Part shown: positions 16,797 to 24,688 of the stretch, one piece after another
How positions within the stretch are numbered: the stretch's first letter is position 1
How the letters are laid out: the number at the start of each line of letters is the position of its first letter
DNA from: Paenibacillus flagellatus
Lineage (GTDB): Bacteria > Bacillota > Bacilli > Paenibacillales > NBRC-103111
DNA: 64,000 bases
Reading direction: 5' to 3'
Assembly (NCBI RefSeq): GCF_003217775.1
Contig: NZ_QJVJ01000004.1
Location: forward strand, 186,001 to 250,000
Notes under the pieces: generated by a model
What the model saw: only the letters and a program-made list of their open reading frames with translations
The model's database searches: none
What the model was told of the DNA's origin: nothing
Program-made: the position numbers and the translations under genes

Positions 16797-16827
16797 CGGA
16801 CGCCGGAAGCCGGCGCTCCGCCGTTTT
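16797..16827 (+). terminator. Possible terminator after the AraC regulator
   Basis: CGGACGCCGG and CCGGCGCTCCG form a hairpin with a 3-base loop and one bulge, followed by CCGTTTT. It would separate the regulator from the importer genes. Confidence 0.45.
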
Positions 16828-16922
16828 CCGCACAAAGACATTTGCCGCACATGCCGGAAACATCGGCTTATTTCCTCCGCTTTCGTCCCGCGTATATAGT
16901 GGGGTAGCCGGATACCGAGGGG

Positions 16923-17915
16923 GTGAACGACATATCGGCTAACGCAAACCGCGGCACGGCGCTCGCGGCCGGGGCCGATCCGGCGACGAAGCCTGCGGCC
17001 GGGACCGCACGACGCGGATTAGGAAAGCGCATACTGCGCAGCTACGAGCTGTACTTGTTTTTGCTGCCGACGCTCGTCTACTTCGCGGTGTTCCATTACG
17101 TGCCGATTTACGGCGTCCAGATCGCGTTCAAAAACTTCGTCGCCGTGAAAGGCATAGCCGGCAGCGCCTGGGTCGGATTCGACCATTTCGAGCGGTTTTT
17201 CCATTCCGACCGGTTCTGGACCGTCATCCGCAACACGCTGGGCATCAGCCTGTACGAGCTGCTCGTCGCGTTCCCCGCGCCGATCGTGCTGGCGCTGCTC
17301 GTCAACCAAGTCGGAAACGGCCGTTTCCGCCGCTTCGTGCAAACGATTACATACGCGCCTCACTTCATCTCCACGGTCGTCATCGTCGGCATGCTGTACT
17401 TGTTCCTGTCCCCGCGTTCGGGACTGGTCAATCAGGCGATCGTCGCGTTCGGCGGGGAGCCGGTCTTTTTCATGGCGAGTACGGGCTGGTTCAAGACGAT
17501 TTTCGTCTTCTCCGGCGTCTGGCAAAACGTCGGCTGGGCGACCATCATCTACTTGGCCGCGCTTTCCTCGATCAGTCCGGACCTGCACGAAGCGGCCGTC
17601 ATGGACGGGGCGACGAAGCTGCAGCGGGTGCGCCATATCGATCTGCCCGGCATTATGCCCACGATCGTCATTTTGCTCATCCTGAACATGGGCCATCTGC
17701 TCAGCGTCGGCTTCGAGAAAGTGTACCTGATGCAAAACCAGCTGAACATCGACTCGTCGGAAATTATCCAAACGTACGTGTACAAGGCCGGGCTCCTGAA
17801 CGGTCAATTCAGCTATTCCGCCGCGATCGGGCTGTTCAATTCGGTCGTCAACTTCGCGCTGCTCGTCGCCGTCAACCAAGCGGCCCGCCGGATGAAGCAG
17901 CAAAGCTTATGGTAA
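16923..17915 (+). CDS. Sugar ABC transporter permease (LplB type)
   Basis: This 330-residue membrane protein has six predicted helices and the permease loop EAAVMDGATKLQRVRHIDLP near residue 222, which docks the ATPase. The region from SYELYLFLLPTLVYF is typical of LplB-type permeases of CUT1 importers. The GTG at 16923 lies inside its own Shine-Dalgarno sequence (GAGGGGGTGA); an ATA at 16932 has the normal 8-base spacing. Position between the AraC regulator and the second permease makes it the first transport gene of the operon. Substrate unknown. Confidence 0.9.
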   Translation: MNDISANANRGTALAAGADPATKPAAGTARRGLGKRILRSYELYLFLLPTLVYFAVFHYVPIYGVQIAFKNFVAVKGIAGSAWVGFDHFERFFHSDRFWTVIRNTLGISLYELLVAFPAPIVLALLVNQVGNGRFRRFVQTITYAPHFISTVVIVGMLYLFLSPRSGLVNQAIVAFGGEPVFFMASTGWFKTIFVFSGVWQNVGWATIIYLAALSSISPDLHEAAVMDGATKLQRVRHIDLPGIMPTIVILLILNMGHLLSVGFEKVYLMQNQLNIDSSEIIQTYVYKAGLLNGQFSYSAAIGLFNSVVNFALLVAVNQAARRMKQQSLW

Positions 17916-17928
17916 GGAGGGAACCGCC

Positions 17929-18816
17929 ATCATCGCGACACGAAGCACATCCGACAAATGGTTCGACGCCGTCAACTACACCCTCCTCTCCTTATTGGTC
18001 GTCGCCGTCCTGTACCCGCTCTACTTCGTCGTCATCGCTTCGTTCAGCAATCCCGACCTGGTCAACGCCGGGCGGATTTGGCTGCTGCCCCGCGAGACGA
18101 CGCTCGAAGGGTATCGGCGCATCTTCGCCGACGAGACGATCTGGCTCGGCTACCGCAACACGCTGCTGTATACGGGGCTCGGCACGTTCCTCAACGTCGC
18201 GCTGACGCTGACCGCGGGCTACGCGCTGTCGCGCGCCGATATGCCGGGGCGCAACGGCTTCATGCTCGCCATCGTGTTCACGATGTTTTTCAGCGGCGGC
18301 ATCATTCCGACGTATATTCTCGTCAAGCAGCTCGGCATGGTCAACACGATGTGGGCGATGATCGTTCCGAACGCGGTGTCGGCCTACAACCTGATCATCA
18401 CCCGCACGTTTTTCCAAAACTCGATTCCGCACGAGCTGCTCGAGGCGGCCGTCATGGACGGCTGCTCCAATACGCGGTACTTTTTCCGCATCGTGCTGCC
18501 GCTCTCGATGCCGATCGTCGCCGTCATGGTGCTGTTCAGCGCCGTCGGCCATTGGAACTCGTATTTCCAGGCGCTCATTTATTTGAAGGATTCCGAGCTG
18601 TATCCGCTGCAAATCGTGCTGCGCAACATCCTGATCGCCAACGAGGCGTCCGGCGGCATGGTCGACGATCTGATCAACGTCTCCGAGCAGCAGCGCATCG
18701 CCGAGCTGATGAAGTACGGCGTCGTGCTCGTGGCGAGCTTGCCCGTTCTCGCGCTCTATCCGTTCGTGCAGCGGTATTTCGTCAAAGGGGTCATGATCGG
18801 CTCGGTGAAAGGGTAA
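17929..18816 (+). CDS. Sugar ABC transporter permease (LplC/YtcP type), apparent ATC start
   Basis: The 295-residue reading matches the family from its first residues: TRSTSDKWFDAVNYTLL, then VLYPLYFVVIASF. Its EAAVMDGCSNTRYF loop docks the ATPase. A perfect AAGGAGG (17914-17920) is followed after 8 bases by ATC at 17929. No ATG, GTG or TTG is in frame until TTG at 17995, which would drop 22 conserved residues and has no ribosome site. An isoleucine-codon start, or a sequence error, must be considered. It follows the first permease by 13 bases. Confidence 0.85.
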   Translation: MIATRSTSDKWFDAVNYTLLSLLVVAVLYPLYFVVIASFSNPDLVNAGRIWLLPRETTLEGYRRIFADETIWLGYRNTLLYTGLGTFLNVALTLTAGYALSRADMPGRNGFMLAIVFTMFFSGGIIPTYILVKQLGMVNTMWAMIVPNAVSAYNLIITRTFFQNSIPHELLEAAVMDGCSNTRYFFRIVLPLSMPIVAVMVLFSAVGHWNSYFQALIYLKDSELYPLQIVLRNILIANEASGGMVDDLINVSEQQRIAELMKYGVVLVASLPVLALYPFVQRYFVKGVMIGSVKG

Positions 18817-18895
18817 TCGGCCGGACTCCGGCTCGAACGCCATGCCGGGGACCGTGGGAAACAAGGCTTTATGATACGGGGGAGGGTTTCGATCG

Positions 18896-20530
18896 ATGAA
18901 AAAGACGTTCCGTACCGCTACCGGCTTGACCGGCGCGGCCGTTACCGCCGCACTTCTGACGCTGACCGCCTGCGGCGGCGAGGCGGACAAACCGGCCGCC
19001 GACCCGTCGGGGAGCGACAAGCCGGCCGCCGGAGCGCCGGCCAATATGAACGCATCCGGGCTGCCGATCGTCAAGGAGAAGGTGACGATCAACATCGCGG
19101 GGTTCAAGGGCGCGGTCTCTAAAGATTTCGACACGCTGCCGTTTTTCAAGGAAACGGAAGAGAAAACGAACATCCATATCAAGTGGGATATGCATCCGGG
19201 CAGCAGCTGGAAGGAGAAGAAAAACTTGCTGTTCGCGAGCGGCGAGCTTCCCGAAGCGCTGTACGGGCACTATATTCTGGAAACGGACGAAGTGGTGAAG
19301 TACGGGTCGCAGGGCATTTTCATTCCGCTCGAGGGGCTCATCGACAAGTACGCGCCCAATTTCAAGAAGCTGCTCGACGACAACCCCGAGTACAAGAAGG
19401 AGCTGACCGCCCCGGACGGCCATATTTACTCCCTCCCGACGATCGACGAAGGGTATCCGGACTCGCGCGACGCGATGTTCATCAACAAGAAGTGGCTCGA
19501 CAAGCTGAATATGAAAATACCGGAGACGACCGAGGAGTTTTACGCCGCTTTGAAAGCGTTCAAGGACAACGACATGAACGGCAACGGCAAAAAAGACGAA
19601 ATTCCGTTCTCCTTCCGGGTGCATGCGAATACGGGCCTCTTCTCGTTTTTCGGCGCATTCGGCTTGCCGGACCGTCCGGACCATATCGTCATGAAGGGCG
19701 ACAAGGTCGTCTATTCGGCGGTGCAGCCGGAATACAAGGAAGCGGTTCAATACATGAACCGGCTGTTCAAGGAAGGGCTGGCGGACCCGGAAAGCTTCAC
19801 CCACGACGAGAAAGTGTATTACGCCAAAATCCGCGGCCAAGAGCAGACGGTCGGCGCGTTCAGCGCCTGGTCGATCAATACCGTGTTCGGCGCGTCGGCC
19901 GGCACCGACTACGTCCCGCTTCCGCCGCTCAAAGGCCCGAAGGGCGACCGCTCGTGGAACCGTCTCCCCGTCGGCATTTTGAGCAAAGGCTCGTTCGCGA
20001 TTACGTCGAAAAACAAAAACCCGGAAATTACGATGCGCTGGATCGATTACATGTACGATCCGATGGTCAGCCTGCAGGCGGTGGACGGCGTGCTCGGCAC
20101 GAACATCAAGCTGCGCGACGACGGCAAAATCGAATATTTGCCGGTGCCGTCCGGCATGAACTCGAACGAATTCCGCCACTCGACCGCGCCCGCTTCGACA
20201 TCGGTGTTCGCCAAGACGAGAGCGATCCGCGACAAGACGATCCAGTCGGAGGCCAGCCTCGAGAAAAGCGCGCTCGACCAGCTGTATAAGCCTTATCTGG
20301 TGAAGGACATTTACCCGAACGTCTTCTTCACCGCCGAGGAAAACGACAACCGGCTCCGCTACTTCGTCGACATCGACGCCTACGTCAACAAAATGTACGC
20401 CAAATGGATGATGCAGGGCGGCCTCGACGCGGAATGGGGCGAATATACGAAGAAGCTGAACGAAATGGGCTTGGACAAAATGGTCGGCATTTATCAAGAC
20501 GCGTATAACCGGTACAAATCGGTCAAGTAA
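18896..20530 (+). CDS. Extracellular solute-binding lipoprotein
   Basis: This 544-residue lipoprotein has a signal peptide with lipobox near TACGG (Cys about 25), a Pro/Ala/Asp-rich linker and a large two-lobe binding protein of the LplA type. The stretch DNDMNGNGKKDE near residue 223 resembles a calcium-binding loop common in this family. It captures a substrate, probably an oligosaccharide, for the two permeases upstream. The start follows GGAGGG. No ATPase is in the cluster. Confidence 0.92.
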   Translation: MKKTFRTATGLTGAAVTAALLTLTACGGEADKPAADPSGSDKPAAGAPANMNASGLPIVKEKVTINIAGFKGAVSKDFDTLPFFKETEEKTNIHIKWDMHPGSSWKEKKNLLFASGELPEALYGHYILETDEVVKYGSQGIFIPLEGLIDKYAPNFKKLLDDNPEYKKELTAPDGHIYSLPTIDEGYPDSRDAMFINKKWLDKLNMKIPETTEEFYAALKAFKDNDMNGNGKKDEIPFSFRVHANTGLFSFFGAFGLPDRPDHIVMKGDKVVYSAVQPEYKEAVQYMNRLFKEGLADPESFTHDEKVYYAKIRGQEQTVGAFSAWSINTVFGASAGTDYVPLPPLKGPKGDRSWNRLPVGILSKGSFAITSKNKNPEITMRWIDYMYDPMVSLQAVDGVLGTNIKLRDDGKIEYLPVPSGMNSNEFRHSTAPASTSVFAKTRAIRDKTIQSEASLEKSALDQLYKPYLVKDIYPNVFFTAEENDNRLRYFVDIDAYVNKMYAKWMMQGGLDAEWGEYTKKLNEMGLDKMVGIYQDAYNRYKSVK

Positions 20531-20544
20531 GTGACGCGGCTAAC

Positions 20545-20586
20545 GATCAAAAGGCTGTAACCCGCCGCGGTTACAGCCTTTTGATC
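20545..20586. terminator. Bidirectional terminator between importer and spmB
   Basis: A perfect 18-base inverted repeat (GATCAAAAGGCTGTAACC and its complement) with a 6-base loop lies between convergent genes. T-rich sides of the arm serve both directions. Confidence 0.85.
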
Positions 20587-20587
20587 G

Positions 20588-21130
20588 TCACCCCGCCGTG
20601 CCGAACACGATCAGGCAAATCGCCACGGCCGCCACGAAGCCGACGAGGTCGGAGAACAGCCCCACCTTCAGCGCGTAGCGCCCTTTGCGGATGCCGACGG
20701 CGCCGAAGTAGACGGTGAGCACGTACAGCGTCGTGTCGGTGCTGCCTTGGATCGTCGACGCGATTCGACCGATCATCGAATCGGGACCGAACTGGCCGAT
20801 CAGGTCGGCCGTGTAGGCGAGCGACCCGGAGCCGGTTATCGGCCGCAAAATGGCGAGCGGGAGCACCTCCCCGGGTACGCCGACGCGAGCGAGAACCGGC
20901 TGCAGCCAGCCGATCAGCAAATCCATGGCGCCCGAGGCGCGGAAGACGCCGATCGCCACCATCATGCCGACGAGATGCGGAATGATTTTGACCGCCGTAT
21001 CGAACCCGTCCTTGGCGCCCTCCACGAACGATTCGTAGACGGGCACTTTCCGGTATACGGCATAGAGCGGAATAAGCACGATCAGTACGGGAATGGCCCA
21101 GGCGGACACCACGGAGACGAGCGAGTACAA
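20588..21130 (-). CDS. spmB: Spore maturation protein B
   Basis: This 180-residue membrane protein has the SpmB gate-type motifs, including VPGEVLPLAILRPITGSGSLAY and a C-terminal hydrophobic helix. SpmA and SpmB are needed for proper spore core dehydration and heat resistance. It starts with TTG after a GAAAGGATG site, 6 bases beyond the spmA stop, in the order dacB-spmA-spmB as in B. subtilis. Confidence 0.94.
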   Translation of the reverse strand: MYSLVSVVSAWAIPVLIVLIPLYAVYRKVPVYESFVEGAKDGFDTAVKIIPHLVGMMVAIGVFRASGAMDLLIGWLQPVLARVGVPGEVLPLAILRPITGSGSLAYTADLIGQFGPDSMIGRIASTIQGSTDTTLYVLTVYFGAVGIRKGRYALKVGLFSDLVGFVAAVAICLIVFGTAG

Positions 21131-21136
21131 GCGCGA

Positions 21137-21736
21137 TCATCCTTTCGGCACGGTTTTGGCGAGAAGCCGCCTTCGGCACCAGCGGTCCGCCGCGATGGCC
21201 GCGAATGTGGCGACGGCGGTGGCGAGCAGCGTCGTACCGACGATTTCGGCGGGATTCGCCGAGTTGTAGTTCATCCGGATCGCGATCAGCGTCGTCGGAA
21301 TGAGCGTAATGCTGGCCGTATTCAAGGCGAGCAGCGTGCACATCGCCGGGCTGGCCGTCTCCTTGTCCGGATTGAGCGTCTGCAGCTCCTGCATCGCCTT
21401 GATCCCCATCGGGGTCGCCGCGTTGCCGAGCCCGAGCAGGTTGGCGCTCATGTTCGACATGATGTAGCCGACGGCGGGATGGTCTTTCGGCACGTCGGGG
21501 AACAGCAGCCGGACGATCGGCCGCAGCAGCTTGGCGATCGCCTTCAGCAGGCCGGCATCTTCGGCGATGCGCATCATGCCGAGCCAGAAGACGAGAATGC
21601 TGATCAGCCCGAAGCTGATCGTCACCCCGCTCTTCGCTCCGTCGAACACGGCCTGCGTCACCGCGTCGACGTTGCCCCGAGCCGCCGCCACGGCGAATCC
21701 CGCCGCGATAAACAACAACCAGATCCAGTTAACGAT
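21137..21736 (-). CDS. spmA: Spore maturation protein A, apparent ATC start
   Basis: This 199-residue membrane protein is SpmA: FGLISILVFWLGMMRIAEDAG and NLLGLGNAATPMGIKAM match the family. From memory, B. subtilis SpmA starts MVNIIW. Here the matching codons are ATC GTT AAC TGG ATC TGG, with a strong AAGGAGG 8 bases before the ATC at 21736. No standard start lies in frame at that site, and the next TTG (21718) removes these residues and lacks a ribosome site. It is the middle gene of dacB-spmA-spmB. Confidence 0.93.
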   Translation of the reverse strand: MVNWIWLLFIAAGFAVAAARGNVDAVTQAVFDGAKSGVTISFGLISILVFWLGMMRIAEDAGLLKAIAKLLRPIVRLLFPDVPKDHPAVGYIMSNMSANLLGLGNAATPMGIKAMQELQTLNPDKETASPAMCTLLALNTASITLIPTTLIAIRMNYNSANPAEIVGTTLLATAVATFAAIAADRWCRRRLLAKTVPKG

Positions 21737-21769
21737 GGCGATCTCCTCCTTTGGCGCAGCGCGCCGACG

Positions 21770-22948
21770 CTACTCCCACAGCACGAACAGCCGCCGGACC
21801 GTTTCCTCGAGCTGCAGCCGCCAAAGCTCGAAGCGGGAGGCGTCGTACCGGTCGCTCTCGCGGTAGCCGAACGTCGACTGCTCCTTCGCGGCGAGCTGCG
21901 GACTGTTCTCGGCGTACAGCGGCACGGAGCCGATCGCTTGGTCGCCGAGCCGGAAGACGAGCTTCCCCCGCTCGCCGAGCCGGTAGGCGGCGGAGCCCGG
22001 CTCGAGCAGCACCGCTTCCTTGCGGACGGCTCCGGCTTCCTCCTTAAGCAGCGGATACGGGAACGATTGCCCGACGACGATCGGCATCGCCTCGAGCTTC
22101 TCCCCTTTTTGGACCAAATCGGTCAACGGGTAATTCGCGAACCCGTAATCAAGAAGCTTCGTATGGTCCAGCCAATCGTTCGGAGCGTTCAGCGTGACCG
22201 CCGCGAGCTGCTGACCGTTTCGCGTCGCGGACGAGACGAGACATCGCTTCGCCGTTTTCGTGTAGCCGGTCTTCACGCCGTCGGCCCCTTCGTAGATCGA
22301 CAGCATTTTGTTTTTGTTCGTCCATTTATAGTCCCAATCCGCGTTCGGGTTCGGGGCGGTTTTCGTCTTCGTCTTGACGATGTCGCGGAACACCGGATTG
22401 CGCAGCGCGTAAGCGGTCAGCTTCGCCATATCCTCCGCGGTCGAATAATGCCCGTCCGCGTCCAGACCGTGCGGGTTTTTGAACTGCGTCGCCCGCAAGC
22501 CGATCAGCTTCGCCTTCTCGTTCATCATGTAGACGAACCCTTCGAGCGAGCCTCCGACATGCTCGGCGATCGCGGTCGCCGCATCGTTGCCCGATCGGAG
22601 CATGAGCCCGTACAGCAAATTTTCGAGACTCATTTCCTCCCCGGCTTTCAAGTAAAGCGAGGAGCCTTCTTTTCCGGCGGCGCTAGCTCCGACCTTCACT
22701 TGGTCGGACAGCCTGCCGTGCTCGATGGCGACGATCGCCGTCATAATTTTCGTCAGGCTGGCGATGCGCATCGGCTTGTCCCCGTTTTTCGCGACCAGTA
22801 TTCGCCCGGACGTCACGTCGATGAGCGCTGCGGCTTCGGCGCTCGTCTGCACGCCCGACGGCGCCGCGGCCGAAAGCGACGGCAGCGCGAGCGCCAGGAC
22901 GAGCGCCGCTCCGACGAGCCGCAGCGCGAATTTGCGATACCCCTTCAT
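21770..22948 (-). CDS. dacB: D-alanyl-D-alanine carboxypeptidase DacB (PBP5* type)
   Basis: This 392-residue exported protein has a signal peptide (about 1-28) and the three penicillin-binding motifs: SLTK with Ser64, SGN near 119 and KTG near 226. It removes the terminal D-Ala of peptidoglycan stems. Linkage with spmA and spmB points to the sporulation enzyme DacB, which in B. subtilis lowers cortex cross-linking. A C-terminal domain of about 110 residues follows the catalytic part. The start has a GGTGAGGAG site. Confidence 0.93.
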   Translation of the reverse strand: MKGYRKFALRLVGAALVLALALPSLSAAAPSGVQTSAEAAALIDVTSGRILVAKNGDKPMRIASLTKIMTAIVAIEHGRLSDQVKVGASAAGKEGSSLYLKAGEEMSLENLLYGLMLRSGNDAATAIAEHVGGSLEGFVYMMNEKAKLIGLRATQFKNPHGLDADGHYSTAEDMAKLTAYALRNPVFRDIVKTKTKTAPNPNADWDYKWTNKNKMLSIYEGADGVKTGYTKTAKRCLVSSATRNGQQLAAVTLNAPNDWLDHTKLLDYGFANYPLTDLVQKGEKLEAMPIVVGQSFPYPLLKEEAGAVRKEAVLLEPGSAAYRLGERGKLVFRLGDQAIGSVPLYAENSPQLAAKEQSTFGYRESDRYDASRFELWRLQLEETVRRLFVLWE

Positions 22949-23140
22949 GTTCCGCTCCTCACCCCGTTCTTGGCGTAGCTACGCCGACTTGTACAAGTAT
23001 ATGCTTATCCGTACCCGATATGAACCGTTTCGGCCGATATCGCGGCAGGGCGGCTTGGAGCGGGGGGAGACGGGAGCGGAAGAGCCGACAGCGGCGATGG
23101 CGCCTCGGCCATTCTCGATAAATAATCGGGCCGATTCCTC

Positions 23141-23169
23141 TTGTATCGGCGAAGAAACCGGATTATAAT
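23141..23169 (+). promoter_or_regulatory. Sigma-A promoter of ndh
   Basis: TTGTAT (23141-23146), a 17-base spacer and a perfect TATAAT (23164-23169). Transcription would start near 23176 and give a leader of about 275 bases. The 500-base gap between dacB and ndh otherwise holds the two Rex-like sites and no convincing gene. A second, weaker pair (TTCACA 23210, TACACT 23234, spacing 18) lies downstream. Confidence 0.7.
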
Positions 23170-23183
23170 GAAGGCGAAAGAGG

Positions 23184-23201
23184 TTGTGATTTTTTTCACA
23201 T
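23184..23201 (+). promoter_or_regulatory. Rex-like operator 1 upstream of ndh
   Basis: TTGTGAT-TTTT-TTCACAT fits the Rex consensus TTGTGAA-N4-TTCACAA with the expected half-site spacing. It lies about 8-25 bases past the predicted transcription start, where a bound repressor would block early elongation. Rex binds when NADH is low relative to NAD. Confidence 0.7.
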
Positions 23202-23403
23202 AAAAGGCATTCACATTCCGCCCATCGATCGCGTACACTGTTACCAATTCGAGATTATCGGGCTTGCATCGTCCTCTTGCACCCGCTTTGGCGAAACCGG
23301 GATCGCCCTTCCCGATCCGCGGGCGGCCGGTACGAATGCGAAGCTACCGGAACGGATACGGACGTGTCGGAAATCGATCGGTGCGGCAGGTCGTCGCCAT
23401 GGT

Positions 23404-23421
23404 TTGTGAATTGTTTCACAT
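23404..23421 (+). promoter_or_regulatory. Rex-like operator 2 upstream of ndh
   Basis: TTGTGAA-TTGT-TTCACAT differs from the Rex palindrome at one end base. It ends 28 bases before the ndh start codon and would be the nearer of two operators. Confidence 0.72.
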
Positions 23422-23449
23422 CATCGCGCATGAGAAAGGATGGTTTCCC

Positions 23450-24676
23450 ATGACCCACACTCCCATCGCTTCGAAAAACGGAACGCCGCGCATCGTCGTC
23501 CTCGGCGCCGGCTACGGCGGCATCGTCACCGTCCAGCGGCTGCAAAAGCTGCTCCGGCCGGGCGAAGCGTCCGTGACGCTCGTCAGCAAGCACGACTATC
23601 ATTACGTGACGGCGCATCTCCATATGCCCGCGGCGGGGACGGACCGTCTCGAAAGCGCGCGCGTCTCCATCGCCTCGCTCATCGATCCGAAGCGGACCCG
23701 GTTCGTCCGCTCGGCCGTCCGGCGCATCGATCCGAAGCGGCGCGTCGTCGAGCTCGAATCCGGCACGCTCGAATACGACGTTCTCGTCGTCGGGCTCGGC
23801 GGCGAGCCGGAAACGTTCGGCATCCCGGGCGTCGCCGAGCACGCGATGAACATCCGCAGCTTGAATACGGTGCGCCGCATCCGCGAGCATATCGAGATGT
23901 CGTTCGAGACGTTCAAGCGGGAGCCGCACCGGACCGAGCTGCTGACGTTCGTCGTCGTCGGCGCCGGCTTCACGGGCACCGAATTCGTCGGCGAGCTGGC
24001 CGACCGGCTGCCGGTGCTATGCAAGAAGTACGGCGTCGATCCGTCGCTCGTCAAGCTGTACAATATCGAAGCGTCGCCGACCGCCCTCCCGCCGGGCTTC
24101 CCGCCGGAGCTCGTCCGCTACGGCATGAACGTGCTGTCGCGCAAAGGCGTCGTCTACAAGCTCGCCTCTCCGATCCGCGAATGCCGGCCCGACGGCGTCC
24201 TGTTGAACGGCGGCGAATTCATTCCGGCCGGAACGGTCGTCTGGGCGGGCGGCGTCCGCGGCAACCGGCTGCTGGAGGAGGCCGGCTTCGAAACGTCGCG
24301 CGGGCAAGTCGCGGTCGACCTGTATTTGCGCTCGCCGCAATTCGCGAACGTGTACGTCATCGGCGACTGCTCGCTCGTCGTCGGATTGGACGGGAAGCGC
24401 GTGCCGTCCACCGGGCAGCTGGCCGTCCAGCAAGGAGCTTACCTCGCGCGTTGCCTGGCTGCTTCCGTGCGCGGAGAAAAGGCCGAGCCGTTCGTCTACC
24501 GCCATCAAGGCACCGTCGCTTCGCTCGGCAAAGGCGCCGCCGTCGGCGTCGTCGGCAGCCGCATCCTGTACGGGTACGTCGCCTCGCTGCTCAAAAAGCT
24601 GATCGACATGCGCTACCTGTACCTCATCGGCGGCATTCCGCTCGTGCTGCGCAAGGGCGTGTTCAAGACGGACTGA
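23450..24676 (+). CDS. ndh: Type II NADH dehydrogenase (FAD/NAD-dependent oxidoreductase)
   Basis: This 408-residue protein has two Rossmann motifs, VVLGAGYGG near residue 15 for FAD and VVVGAGFTGTEFVGEL near 165 for NADH, and the region YVIGDCSLV near 303 that contacts the flavin. NDH-2 enzymes pass electrons from NADH to menaquinone without pumping protons. The C-terminal amphipathic part would hold it to the inner face of the membrane. The start at 23450 is chosen for its GAAAGGATGG site and because similarity starts there. Two Rex-like operators suggest control by the NADH/NAD ratio, as known for B. subtilis ndh. Confidence 0.9.
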   Translation: MTHTPIASKNGTPRIVVLGAGYGGIVTVQRLQKLLRPGEASVTLVSKHDYHYVTAHLHMPAAGTDRLESARVSIASLIDPKRTRFVRSAVRRIDPKRRVVELESGTLEYDVLVVGLGGEPETFGIPGVAEHAMNIRSLNTVRRIREHIEMSFETFKREPHRTELLTFVVVGAGFTGTEFVGELADRLPVLCKKYGVDPSLVKLYNIEASPTALPPGFPPELVRYGMNVLSRKGVVYKLASPIRECRPDGVLLNGGEFIPAGTVVWAGGVRGNRLLEEAGFETSRGQVAVDLYLRSPQFANVYVIGDCSLVVGLDGKRVPSTGQLAVQQGAYLARCLAASVRGEKAEPFVYRHQGTVASLGKGAAVGVVGSRILYGYVASLLKKLIDMRYLYLIGGIPLVLRKGVFKTD

Positions 24677-24688
24677 GCCGCCGTCCGT

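Noticed and set aside
14546-16852. A 768-codon antisense frame opposite the AraC regulator
   Set aside because: The AraC domain and ribosome site are on the plus strand. The antisense product is low-complexity and matches nothing known.
23264-23449. An ndh start at 23264
   Set aside because: The extra residues are not similar to NDH-2 and the Rex-like operator lies inside them. ATG at 23450 has a ribosome site.
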